In this document: positions 37,801 to 48,568 of the stretch, piece after piece | How positions within the stretch are numbered: position 1 is the stretch's first letter | Layout of the letters: each line of letters starts with the position of its first letter | Origin: Antennarius striatus | Lineage: Eukaryota; Chordata; Actinopteri; Lophiiformes; Antennariidae | DNA: 64,000 nucleotides | Reading direction: 5' to 3' | Assembly: GCF_040054535.1 (NCBI RefSeq) | Contig: NC_090779.1 | Coordinates: 22,748,501-22,812,500 of the forward strand | Position numbers and translations under genes: made by a program | The notes under the pieces: model-generated | Told to the model about the DNA's origin: nothing | The model's database searches: none | The model's input: only the letters and a program-made list of their open reading frames with translations

Positions 37801-40800
37801 TTTGCCCTCAGCTCGGACTTCAGGGGATAATTCTGCGCGAAAGCTCTGTGCTTTGTTTCTTGGTGGCGCTTCACGTTATTAATTGATTAATTCATGCTAC
37901 ATGGTCAGACTATATGAGGTAAAATGGTTTTGAACTGCCTGACGGAAGAATAAACATAAATGTGTCCGTCCACTGATTGTTAACTAGCGGTTTCCCTCAT
38001 TAACCTCCCTTTAGATGTCCTGAAACTTAGTCACTCCTCCTCCTCTTCCTCCTCTGACGGCTCTGACAGGCCTCCACTTGGAGGCCTCATTACTCCAGCA
38101 CACAGAATTATGGGTTACGACCCCCCCCCCTCCCCAGCTATGTTAGCAGAACATGCTAAATGCTAATAAATCCACGGACTCGACTGTGTTTCTACTGCTC
38201 TGAATCAGAAGCAACAGACTTGCCCTTGAGGGGATGATGATGCTGATGATGAAGATGAACACTTGGCTGATTGTAATCAAACAACAAAGAAGCACTGTCG
38301 TCATCATCATCATCATCATCATCATCATCTTGGTCTGTGCTTGTTGCCCTCAGCAGACTATTTTATTCTATTCTATTTCATGTCATCACACCCCAGCCTG
38401 CTGCTTCACCCGTCCATCTTCTTCATCCATCATTTTCTTTAACACTTGAAGACCATAATGTCTCGTCTCCGCCCATTTTCCTCCTCCTGCTGCTTTAAGT
38501 TTGTATAGAATGTTTGTTTACATCTTTTCTATTACATTGTCATCTGCTTCTCCGCAGTTTATGGTCAAATGGTTCCTCCCACGCGGCTCTAAACACTTTT
38601 CAGTGGCAGCGATTGGACGAGCTGTGGGACAGGTGCGACCTGGACCCGGACGTGAAGCCGTCTGACGTCGCTGATGGATGTTTGTGTGTGTGTGTGTGTG
38701 TCTGTGTGTGTGAACGAACCTCTTTAGCTTTCTGCTTCAGGCGAGCCTGTTCAGGATCTTCTTGTCTGGCACGACTCTGGAATTAAAGGCAAACATCAGT
38801 CAGACTTCAGAAATGTGTTCCGTGTTAAAAACGCTTTTCCATTCACGTGTCTCAGACGACAGACGCAGCAACACGAGAAGGTTTTTTTTCTGTACCTTGG
38901 CAGCTTTGAGCAGGATCTCTCTCTCCTGCTCATCTTTCCTCTGCTTCTCCATTCGCTCCAGCTGCTCGAAGAAACGAAGCTGAGAGCGAACATCCGACGT
39001 CTGTTCGTGATGCTCTTCATCCTGGAGGAGAGGAGACGAGGTGGAGGAAGATCAAAAGAAGAAAGAGGAAGAAAAGAAGGACAGAAAAAGAGCAGTCGCA
39101 ATCAAGACTTCATTTTGTGCAGCAACAGATGGTCAAGGGGCCAAACTGGGGCCAAACTGGGGTCACTGGCTGGTCTCAGCGCTCCATCTTCATTTTCTAG
39201 TTTACAGGGTTATTGTGGGATGCAGGTTTGTTGTCTATAAACAAAAAGAAGTAGATCACTCCAGCAGGATGGAGCCTAAAGTGAACAGACGCCCACATTC
39301 ACCTCAACTCACCTTTCAGGTATTCACACACAACTACGATCACGTGAACAAACACACATTGGTGTGTGTGACTTCTGCAGCAGTGTGTGTGCGTGTGTGT
39401 GTGTGTGTGTGTCTTGCCTTGCCACCATCCGTGCGATGCTGAGCGACGGCTGAAACCTTCTCCAGCAGGGAGCGCAGGCGGGACTGGGTGGCGTGGGAGA
39501 TGAAGTTCACCACCTCCAGCGGAACCTCGCTCACTCCCAGCTTCTTGGCTGAGAACAGGAGGTGACACATCACTGATTATTGATTATTAGGATGACGATC
39601 AGATGCTTTAACGATTGCTTGTCTTCATGGGGTGCTAAGACTTTACAACTAAATACAATACGATTTATCCTTAAAAATAAAATTCAAATTAACACCAGGA
39701 AAAAAAAAAAGAGCGTTTTAAAACTCTTTGCTCACATTGCGGACGTAGGATGAATACCTCAAGATTCTCATAAATACAAAATGAAAACAATGATTATAGA
39801 AACTTTCTGCCTTGTTAAGTAAAATTCTCATTTAAAAGTTTTTTTTTCCCCCATCTTTAAACTGTGTGTGAGTCAGAGCAGCAGGTCTGAGCACGCTACT
39901 GCCGTCTGACAGGTGTGTGCTGCAGTTCAGCCAATCAGCTTCGAGCATTTTCAGCAGCGAGAGGCTGCCGAGTCAGGCCGACTGACGGCTGAATACGAAC
40001 GTGATCCGTCTGCTGACAGGAGGAGGAGTGATGATGATGATGAGGAGGAGGAAGAAGGTATGATTCCTGAATTCCCTTATGATGCTCTTTCATTTCAGCT
40101 GAAAACATTTTTCTTCATCACAGCTTTTTTTTCCTGTGAAGTTTTCATGAAGTTCGGCTACAGTTAAAAGACGTTGAACAAATTTTCATTTATTTAAATA
40201 TGATTTGCATCTTATTATGCGGCTGTTGTTTTAAATACCGCGACACCTGACAAGAGAGGATCCCATCCAGGCAGTCAGGTCCGTGTTCAGACGGGTTTGA
40301 ATGAGGATCTGCAGTGACGATTAACATGAATCCAGATTCCAGATCATCCTGAGGGTTTTTATTTGAAATTTAAATCCAGGTGAGAGACGACGAAGGAACA
40401 GAAAGCTCTGAGATGAGTCCTGATTCACAGAATAAGCAGATGAAACTTCTTCCTTCACAGAAATCTCTTCCACCCTGACTGGGAGTTCTAAACTTTACAG
40501 ACGGTAACTGTGGAATAGCTGATCCTGAGGATGTCATGTGACCATTACTGTACAATAGGTGATGTCACATTTATCAGGTGTCAGATATCACAACAAAACC
40601 GGCTGCTGCGCTGCAACAGTCAGTTAAAAATCAGAAAACTCTCATTTCTCATCATCAGCATTTCTGGAGTTTCTTCTTCTGCAGGCTTGGATCTCGACAT
40701 ACAGGCTGTGTGGAGTCACCTGTGTTTTAAACTGGTCTCTTCCTCTTCAGGTGTTAAGCAGAAAACTGATGCTATGATGAAGAAAACTTCCGTCGATGCA

Positions 40801-42944
40801 ACAGAGGACGACTGAATGTTTGTTTTTGGGTGACCCTGGTTCAAACAGCCCTGGTTCATCGTCGGACGTGTTCAGGTCAGCCCAGGTGAGGGTGCCATAC
40901 CTGTATCCAAGATGCGGCGGTGCAGCAGGCCCGTGGGAAGGAAGGACTCGTCTTTACAGGAGCGGATCTTGGTGCCCACCAGCTCCGAGCTGGTCGCTAG
41001 GATACGGGCGTTCTCCTCGTTGAGGTTCACGCCGGCCATGGACGCCACGTCGTTGATGTCGTCGTCATCTCTGAGGTAGAAAGCAGAGGTGAGGTCAGCG
41101 TGCATATAGGGCAGGTCGTCTAAGGACGATTTATTTTATTTTGAAGGTAAAAACAGTTGCGTCCAGATATTAATCTTATTAAACATGTGGATTTAAACCA
41201 AACCAGGATTTAAAAAACATCTAAGCTCATTAGAAAGCAGAGGCCTCATGTCACACACCGCTTGACCACTGTGTGCACACGCTGCCATCTGCAGGTTGGG
41301 CTGTGAACTACATCATTGACCATCAGAATGAGGGATAAACATTTTATTCAGTTTTCGAGTCAGAGCAAGAAAAAAATTTATTTTAAAAAAACAAAAACAA
41401 GGTCAAGATGTAAGACAGAAGAATTTATCCCACAATTCAGAGGAGTGGCGTAACAGATGATGATGATTTATGACAGATAAGAGGATGTTTATCGAGGACC
41501 GCCTCTCACTGCGTAATAGTTTCAGGTTTTCTCCTAACTTAGAGGATACCTAATCACATCAAAATGTCCAGGCGTTCAAATTTGATGATTCAAATTGTTC
41601 TTAAAAGCAATAATTTTCACTTCGTCTCTCTAACTTTGGTCATTTATTTTATTTAATCTTCTTTTTTTCCTCATTTTGAGTTTATTTTAAAGTTCTTTGT
41701 CTTTAAATGTTTTTTGAATACGTTATTCTACTTCTACAAATCATTTGTTGTGTTTCAAAATTTCACCTGAATGTCCCGCCCCCCGGGTCACTCAGCTTCT
41801 TCTGATTGGCTTGAGCTGCCAGGTGAATGGGTGTTTTTCCGATGATGGTTGTGGGCCCCCTCATCATCGTACCTGAAGGGACAAACGCTTCATCTCAATC
41901 GTTCAGCAGGAACGTCGGTAGCGGTGTCTCAGGCGGCGCATCGCCGCCATCTACTGGCCGACGGCGGTCTCACCTTGTGGTCTGAGCGTCTGACTGATGA
42001 CGACAGGTGTTCGGGTCTGGATGGTCTGGACTCCAGCTCTGCCCACCGCCTGGAAACAGGCATTCCATCAGCACAGGAGTCATAACATGAGGAGAAGCTC
42101 GTGTTTTGGTGGGACTCCTACCAGAGTGTTCGTGAGCGGTGGGGTCAGCCTGACGGCGCCGCCGGTCGAACTGATGGGAAGCCGTGGCCTGATGGCGGTG
42201 GCGGCGCCGGGGGCGGCGGCCGGGGAGGGCATTGAGGTGCTGGGCGCGGCCGTCACCAGCGACTGCTGGCTGTTGAGCAGAGACTGACGCAGGGAGGGGA
42301 GGCTTTTCTGTAAAACACGTCAAGTTGAAATGTTAATAGTAGTTCAGAGTTCAACACAAGTAGAATTAATTTGTCTGTTATTTTATGTGACATCACTAAT
42401 GACTCCTGCTGTCATCAATGCATCATCGCGTTAAAGGATTCTCCAATAGTCGTAAACCAGACATCAACTGATGGGATTGAAATACTTCCTACTTTGCTTT
42501 GTGTTTATAATTAACAACAACATCTTGGAAGTCTTTTGTGTTTGGTTTTTTAAACAGGTTTTAAGAGAAGCTGGAATAAAGAAGTCTTGATCACATTTCT
42601 GGTAAATCCAAGAAGTTATTTCAAAGTTTCTTTATGATCTTGGACTGATTTTCTTGAGACACTTTGATTTCTGTTTAAAAAGTAAAACGCTGCTCGTTTG
42701 TGGAAAATGTTTCATTTTAGAACTATATTTAGTCTTTGCACCTTTGTTGTTTAAAGTTGTTTAAATTTTAAACATTTTGCTGGTATGGAGTGTGACCCGG
42801 TAGCTGGAGAGGTGTCAGTTCACCTCCTGAGCGCTGCTGAAGTGCCCTTGAGCAAGCCTAATTCCACCAGCTGCTCCTAGAGTGCTGCTGCGGGGTGGCC
42901 CATCACTCCACCCTTTCTCTCCTTTAATCCTATGTTGTACCGGC

Positions 42945-43027
<83 letters not shown>

Positions 43028-46000
43028 TATTCCAGCCTTTACATGTGTGAAAACATATTCAGTCAAAAAAAAAAAAAAAGAATTTCCCCATGGAGGGAAT
43101 AATAAAGGAACTTTCTTCTTCTTAAACTAAACGACTGCTTACCTGAACCTGCGAGGAAGGGCGGGGCTTGTAGCATGACCTACATTGTTAGCATTCTTAG
43201 CATTACAGTACTAAACCTGTGGCCAGTAAACAAGTGAACAGTACCTTGAGGAAGGGGATGAGGTAGGGCTGAGGGGAGGACTTCAGCTCAGCCTGCAGCC
43301 GAGTGGTGAACTCCTCAGACTCAATCTTGGCGTCCTGGGCACACACACACACACACACACACACACATTAGACACACACAGCCAGACACTCTGATGTGTG
43401 TGACGTCATCACTCACGAGCAGGTCCTGCACCAGGGCCTTCACATTCTTCGAGGTATCCGGGGAGGGCGGGTTGTGGGACGCCAGCTTGATCAGCGTGGC
43501 CAGGAAGTTCTTGCATTTCTTCACATTTTCCTGCATCTCCTGTGGGGGGGGGGGGTGAAAACATCAGGCAGGAAGTCACACGGGCAGGTGTCTGATGCAC
43601 AGCTGAACGGGAAAGGGGACTCGACCTGGGACAACACCGTCACCCTGCTGGCAGGCGGGGTGGGGGCAGCCGGCGACATGTTGGTCAAGGGCGTGGAGGG
43701 AACGCCGACGGGTTTGACAACAGTCGTGCCCGCCGATGACATCACCGTCTGGGTCTTCTGAGGGGTGGTCATCTTCACTGACACCGCGCCACCGACGGGG
43801 GCCACGGAGATGGCCTTCTGGGCAACGACAAACATCATCAGGAGGAGAAACACACTTGGCCGAGAATCTTTTGAGATATTTTGCCGCAGAGGGGCCTCAG
43901 ACGTCACATGACGGACATCTGGACGTCACGTGATCAGATGTCTGTAGGTGAGTGATGCAGAAATGGAAGGCTAGCTTAGCATAATTTCGCGGTGTAGCAC
44001 CAGAGCTGGACGATACATGTGATGGAAATCAAAAGAATGTTTGGGAAAAAATAAATATCAGAATATCTGGACCGTTCTGAAACACAGATTTGTTGTCATG
44101 ACAACCTTTAACCTTCTTGACATTTTTCACAATAACATCTGTTTCGCTGCTCAGCCACTAAACAGACATTCAAAAATCCAATGATCCTCAAACCCCAGGC
44201 CGGTCAGATGATGTCAGGTTCTCGTTGAGCATCTGTGGTTCTAGTTTTAGCTGTTAGCGTCCAGCCGACGGCTCAACATCTGAATACTGAGCTTAGTGCA
44301 AAAATGGTGGAAAACCCCCCCCCCAAATGTTTATAGATTTGTAGTTCTGAGGCCTTTGGTTTCAGACTGCCGCCCTCTGCTGGTGTGGAGGTTACTGCCA
44401 ACAATGTCAAAATAACTTTCGGTCCGATTTCTTGAACAGGAAGTACACAAGGGCCAATAGAGACAGAGGAGGAGACAGGAAGCACACACCTGTACGGTGG
44501 TGGTGGCGGCCGGCTGGACCATTCTGGTCTGAGTGGGGGAGGCCAGGCGGACGGTCTGGGGAGCCTGCAGACAGCAGGGAGGGAAAGCTGATGTTAAGCA
44601 AAACAAAGCATCATGGGAAATACCACTACCAGCAGTCTTATTCATGAACACAAAATATTTTGGGGAAATGAAGTTCAATTAATTTTGATTTCCCTTCAGG
44701 CTGCAGCTCCTGATTATTTCACTATTGACTTGTGGTGTTTTCTGGTCAAACTGAATCACACTTAAAGCAGCGATGATGATGTCACATGATTTGTTTTATC
44801 AGATTCACGCGCGGCGGACTCACCGTGGAGGCGGTGCTGACCCGGATGGTGGCGCCTGTCGTGGGTGTGGTGGGTCTCTGGGCGATGTTGGCCACTGCTT
44901 GGCCTTGCTGCAGCTTAGCCTGAGCCTGGGCCAGCGCCTGCTGGGGGACCATGACCAGCTGACCCGTCTCCGTTCGGACTAGAACCATACCTGAAACAGG
45001 AAAACAGCCATCAGAGCGTTCACCTGACGGAAGCACTGGGCGAGTTTCTCAAGTTCAAAGACAGCAAAACGGCTTGTACGGTTTTAAGCTCACGGGTTTT
45101 ATCAGTCGTCCGTCAGGAAACTGATCACTCCGATTGACGGACAGAGGCTGGATTTAAACTAACAGTCCAGACTGTGACAGAAAAAGTAAATAACTTCTGG
45201 ACTTTCTTAAAACAATCACTTCCAGCATAACTGCCGTCCTCAAAGGTCCAGATGTAACTTATAAATGTAACTCCATGTAATAAATGTAACTAATCCTTAT
45301 TGTTAAATAACTGAATTTATTATTCAAGTTACAAACATTACAGTTACACAGGAAAAATTATGTTTGTTTCTGTTACAACAAATTCTCGAAGCACACTTTT
45401 GACCTATTTATTTCTAGACACTTTTATGCTCTCGCGGGCCACATAGAATGATGTAGTGGGCCACATTTGGCCCCCGGGCCTTGAGTTTGACACATATGGT
45501 CTACGATCACGGCAAGAACCTCCGGAGCAGGTTTGAAAGTTTATAATGTTCCCCCTGAAACAGCCTAACGTCAAGTATGTCCATAGCAGACGTGATCAAT
45601 TTCTAATATTGGCATATGTTTGTATTTGTATCCAAATACTACGATCGGTAGGAGGTTTGTCCTCCAGCAGGAAATTCTCAGATGTTGCTTGGGTTTAAAT
45701 TTGAGTTAAATCGCCCTGACTGGAATATGATGGTGGGAAAATCAAGGCTAAACAACAACACGTGCAGGTGAGGTGAGCGGTCCCTGTGTGAGCTCACCAG
45801 GAGGCATGGTGAACCCGGGGGGCAGCTGGATGGTGGTCTGCTGCTGAGGTCGGACAGCCAGCGGCTGCTGCTGCGGGGCAGCGGCCCGGGTGGAGCCCGC
45901 CACCAGCCCGGGTCTCTGCTGCTGGATGGAGGTCGCCACCACGGAAGCGCCCGGCGGCCTGACCACGGTCACCGTAGGCTGGCCCACTCCGTTGACCGCA

Positions 46001-46989
46001 GGCTTCATCCCGGCAGCCGCCAGGGTGACAGCAGCGGTGCCGGACACAGCCGGACTCTGGCTGATGGTGGACTGCACGACCACCGGTGGGGGGGTGTTTG
46101 CCAGGATGACAGAGTTTCCAGAAACAGGCTGGCTGGGTACCAGCATCTTGGTGTGCATCAGAGGGTTGCTGTGGTTGACGACCTGAGAGGTGGAGGCTGA
46201 TGGGGAGGGGGCACCCTGGGTCACCAGCTGTGCACTCTTAGGGTCCACACCATTCTGGGCCACGCTGGCCACGGGGCTGGGGTGTCTCTGCAGAGCTACA
46301 GACGCCACGGAGGACTGGGGTCCGGGAAAAGTGGGCTGTGAAGCCATGGAGGGGATGATGGTGGAGCTGCCGGGGCTGACAGCACTGATCACCGTGTTGG
46401 CTCCGGCTGGTGGGGGGACAGCGGGCGAGTTCACCAACTTTACAGCTCCGGTGGTTCCGTTTAAACTTTGTAATCCAGGAGACGCGGTCCTGATGGTGTC
46501 GGACGCGGGGGCGACGGTGGTGCTGGGAGCCGCGCTCGGACCCAGGACGGGAGCCCGGTGGTAGCTAGCAGCCGCCGCGGACTGAGTGGTCAAAGTTACG
46601 GGTCCCGGTGCGGGGGAAACAGTGGGAGGAGAAGCCCCAACTGTTTGCAGACTAGCGCCGGCGGTTATCACGGCCCCGGCGGCGACAGGGGAGGTAGAGG
46701 AGGTGAGAGTTTTACCGGAGAGCGGCTCATTCGCGCCGGGTTCCTGGTTTAACCCCGCTTTAGGATGCCCTTGTTGCGGCTGCTCCAGAGACCCCACTTG
46801 ATCGCGCACTTTCCCTGAGAACTGGCTGACACCGGCCGGAGCTCCCTCCCGTTTCCCGTCGGAAAACGAAGCGGCAGGAACCTTTCTGTCGCCCAGTTGT
46901 GATTCCAGAGAGCCAACTAAGTCGCTAACTGCTTTCTCATCCACCTCATTGAAGAGCATGTCCTCCAGTGGGTCGGAGGCTCCCGCCAT
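31801..46989 (-). CDS. taf4: TFIID subunit TAF4 family
   Basis: TAF4 is a core TFIID subunit that pairs with TAF12 through a histone fold and serves as a coactivator contact. Fifteen coding exons join in frame on the minus strand (5' to 3'): 46989-45798, 44990-44824, 44564-44490, 43817-43626, 43539-43417, 43334-43245, 42307-42122, 42049-41974, 41872-41767, 41070-40901, 39548-39418, 39021-38896, 38776-38720, 37005-36883 and 31962-31801, giving 991 residues (human TAF4 1085, TAF4B 862). Exon 1 starts MAGASDPLED and holds EVDEKAVSDLVGSLESQL, then a long Pro/Ser/Thr/Val-rich coactivator region. The TAFH domain (ENVKKCKNFLATLIKLAS to SSPQPYLIPFLK) spans about 545-613. The histone-fold and C-terminal region run from DDDDINDVASMAGVNL at about 737, with NLTALAAIGPRKKRK and a final ITRVNLRDFIFCLEQ block. 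Intron 11 uses a GC donor. Exon 4 has an alternative in-phase donor 18 nt upstream. TAF4 versus TAF4B orthology is unsettled. Confidence 0.95.
31963..36882 (-). other. TAF4 intron 14 (4.9 kb)
   Basis: Largest TAF4 intron (GTAGGT donor at its right end, CCCTCAG acceptor at its left). It contains AT-rich stretches near 33.05-33.14 kb, CA repeats near 33.69-33.73 kb, a Tc1 fragment at 33.93 kb, and many C/G homopolymers at 35.9-36.9 kb. No gene is recognised on either strand. Confidence 0.65.
33925..33980 (+). pseudogene. Tc1-type transposase fragment
   Basis: Reads WTFQKDKNPKQT followed by a stop, matching the same Tc1 segment as the fragment at 22467-22533. Very short; inferred from that motif only. 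Confidence 0.5.
37006..38719 (-). other. TAF4 intron 13
   Basis: Donor GTTCGT (minus strand) follows exon 13, and the acceptor CTCTTCAG precedes the exon starting MQQQELAQ. AT-rich; contains the GAT/ATC hairpin and a TG tract at about 38683-38711 close to the donor. No gene recognised. Confidence 0.7.
38233..38330. repeat. GAT/ATC inverted simple repeat (hairpin)
   Basis: A GATGATGATGCTGATGATGA-type arm at 38233-38260 and a (CAT)n arm at 38299-38330 are complementary and flank a 38-base loop, inside TAF4 intron 13. Confidence 0.75.
39549..40900 (-). other. TAF4 intron 10
   Basis: GTATGG donor and TTCTCAG acceptor on the minus strand. No additional exon is needed for frame continuity. The short acidic frame near 39.91-40.17 kb on the plus strand has no recognised domain and is not called. 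Confidence 0.7.
42787..43120 (+). mobile_element. tRNA-SINE-like element, 5'-truncated, with long (TG)n
   Basis: Body sequence 'gaggtgtcagttcacctcct' followed by 'cttgagcaag' matches the reverse complement of the better-preserved element at 51689-52061. An 80-bp (TG)n tract occupies about 42948-43028. The 3' end has an A-run, then 'aatttccccatggaggga' and 'aataaagg', a typical fish SINE/LINE-shared tail. The tRNA-like head is absent. It lies in TAF4 intron 6, antisense to the gene. Confidence 0.7.
43338..43367. repeat. (CA)n microsatellite beside TAF4 exon 6
   Basis: About 14 CA units directly upstream (in gene orientation) of the exon 6 acceptor. On the TAF4 strand it reads as (TG)n immediately before CCCAG, replacing a normal polypyrimidine tract. 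Confidence 0.85.
45220..45505 (-). mobile_element. hAT-like non-autonomous element end
   Basis: On the minus strand the sequence begins GTGTCAAACTCAAGGCCCGG, the typical terminal sequence of fish hAT/Charlie-type elements, and continues into AT-rich DNA lacking transposase motifs. A related internal segment occurs near 2.3 kb. It lies in TAF4 intron 1. The far end was not located. Confidence 0.6.
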
Positions 46990-46993
46990 CTTT
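46978..46993 (-). promoter_or_regulatory. YY1-type motif over the TAF4 start codon
   Basis: The minus strand reads CAAAGATGGCGGGAG across the initiator ATG. AAGATGGCGG is the core YY1 consensus, which is often found just downstream of transcription starts and overlapping the start codon. A at -3 and G at +4 also make this a strong translation start. Confidence 0.6.
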
Positions 46994-47029
46994 GATGTTA
47001 GACCGTTGTGCAAATCGTATTTTAGAATT

Positions 47030-47041
47030 TGCGCATGCGCG
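47030..47041. promoter_or_regulatory. Palindromic NRF-1 site
   Basis: TGCGCATGCGCG is a full match to the palindromic NRF-1 consensus. It lies 41 bases upstream of the TAF4 ATG in a CpG-bearing stretch, fitting a TATA-less housekeeping promoter. Confidence 0.75.
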
Positions 47042-48340
47042 GAGGATCAGCGTTGTTTTCTAGCACAGAAATAGAAGAAGTAGATCTTCTACGTCAGCTG
47101 ATGACGCGACGGTGGCGCGAAACTAGAGTCAAGAAATAATCCCGGGTATTATTTTGTGTGGAAATTACTAGATGTGACCTTTATCTTGATGGATAATCTA
47201 AAATGATTCGACAAAGTAACCGGATGTCCAATCTGGATCAAGTTCATAATCTGGATCTATTTATCCAGAATCTTTCATTATAGAGGATCAGAATAAATTC
47301 CCTATAATGGCATAACAATAACAATGAACCAAAGTGACCTGAGATCAGATTAGAGCTGGAATAGATTCAGTTAGGAGTCAAATTTAGCTTCTGAAGTTCA
47401 TGATCTGAAACCTGAAGCAAACAACTATTTGTGAAATTTAGTTTTTCAAGAATAAATCCCACTCGAAGTGATACCCATGTGATACAGATTTTTTTGGGTA
47501 CGTTGTCGTGGTTCAGGAGTCACATGATGAGGGTCAGCCTATCAGAGATTCATGCGTTCAGTTGTAATGTCATGAGGAAAATTACCTTGGTGAAGGTACA
47601 TGTGTTTTATTTTGACAATTTCTCATTACTGAATCCCTGACATTGGTTTGCTATTAGCAGGCGTACGCAGAGCAAAGTTAACACAATTTCCTGGATCATC
47701 CCAGCAAGGTTGATCACATAAACAAACTATAGTTTAAAAATCTGGAGATTTATGGAAAGGGGCGGATTAAGGATTTTATTCTATACTGTATTTGAACATT
47801 GCAAAAATAGCGTTTCTGCGCTTTTCCCTCTGTTAAAATTAGGTTAATTAACAGGATTTTAATTATTAATTAATAAAGTTTTCAAGTTTGAAATTTAATC
47901 TTAGCAGTCTTCCCAGCATTTTTCAATCAAATGTTAATATTAAGGACACCTTTGAAGCTCCAGCTGGTAAAGATTCAATCTTTAACAATTATAGCACATC
48001 TTTGCACAAATACTTTTGGAGATCAACATTAACAATATTAAAATGCAGAATCTTTTACTTTTAGCAAAGTGTTATTTACACAGGAATAAACACATAAGAT
48101 TATATTTTTGCTGTAGTTCTTCAAACCATGGTTATAAACCATTTATAAAAGTAGTCAAAACATAAGTGCAAATGAAGACAACACAATAAAAACAAACTCA
48201 CTGAACGTTCTAGGTAGACGAGTAACGTTTCCAAATGATTCAAAGTATTTTATGATGTTCAGTAATATTTGTTAATTAACCCGAACGTTTCCTGGTGTGT
48301 GCGCCGTGGTGCGTGTCAGTTCTATCCTGCACAGATCTAG
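47042..48340. other. Spacer of the divergent TAF4 / LSM14A pair
   Basis: AT-rich sequence between the two promoter regions. No coding exon, RNA gene or mobile element was recognised. The two start codons are 1,579 bases apart. Confidence 0.6.
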
Positions 48341-48568
48341 ATCTCAGGGCCGTGCGAAACCTCGCGATACTACAAGTTCCCGTTAGCCCTCGCGCTCAGA
48401 GACACTCGATGGAGGATGCGGTAGCCATGTTGTATCGGTGAGAGGATCGAGTCGGTAGGCGAGTGCAAAACGATTAAATTCGGGTTGGAATCGGTTCCAT
48501 TTACTTCACGGCCCGAAGGAACCGTCTATTCTTGTTTGTATTCGGACTTGTGAGCTCTAGAAGACACA
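48341..48568 (+). promoter_or_regulatory. LSM14A promoter / 5' UTR region
   Basis: CpG-containing patch with CCTCGCGATACTACAAG near 48359-48375. This combines a CTCGCGA-type core with an ACTACAA element resembling the ZNF143/THAP11 motif, though the spacing to TCCC is off by a base. A leader of roughly 150-200 bases then leads to ATG 48569. The start site itself is inferred. Confidence 0.45.

Noticed and set aside
45890-46801. Several plus-strand open frames opposite TAF4 exon 1
   Set aside because: Shadows of the long Pro/Ser/Val-rich minus-strand exon; low-complexity translations without family resemblance.
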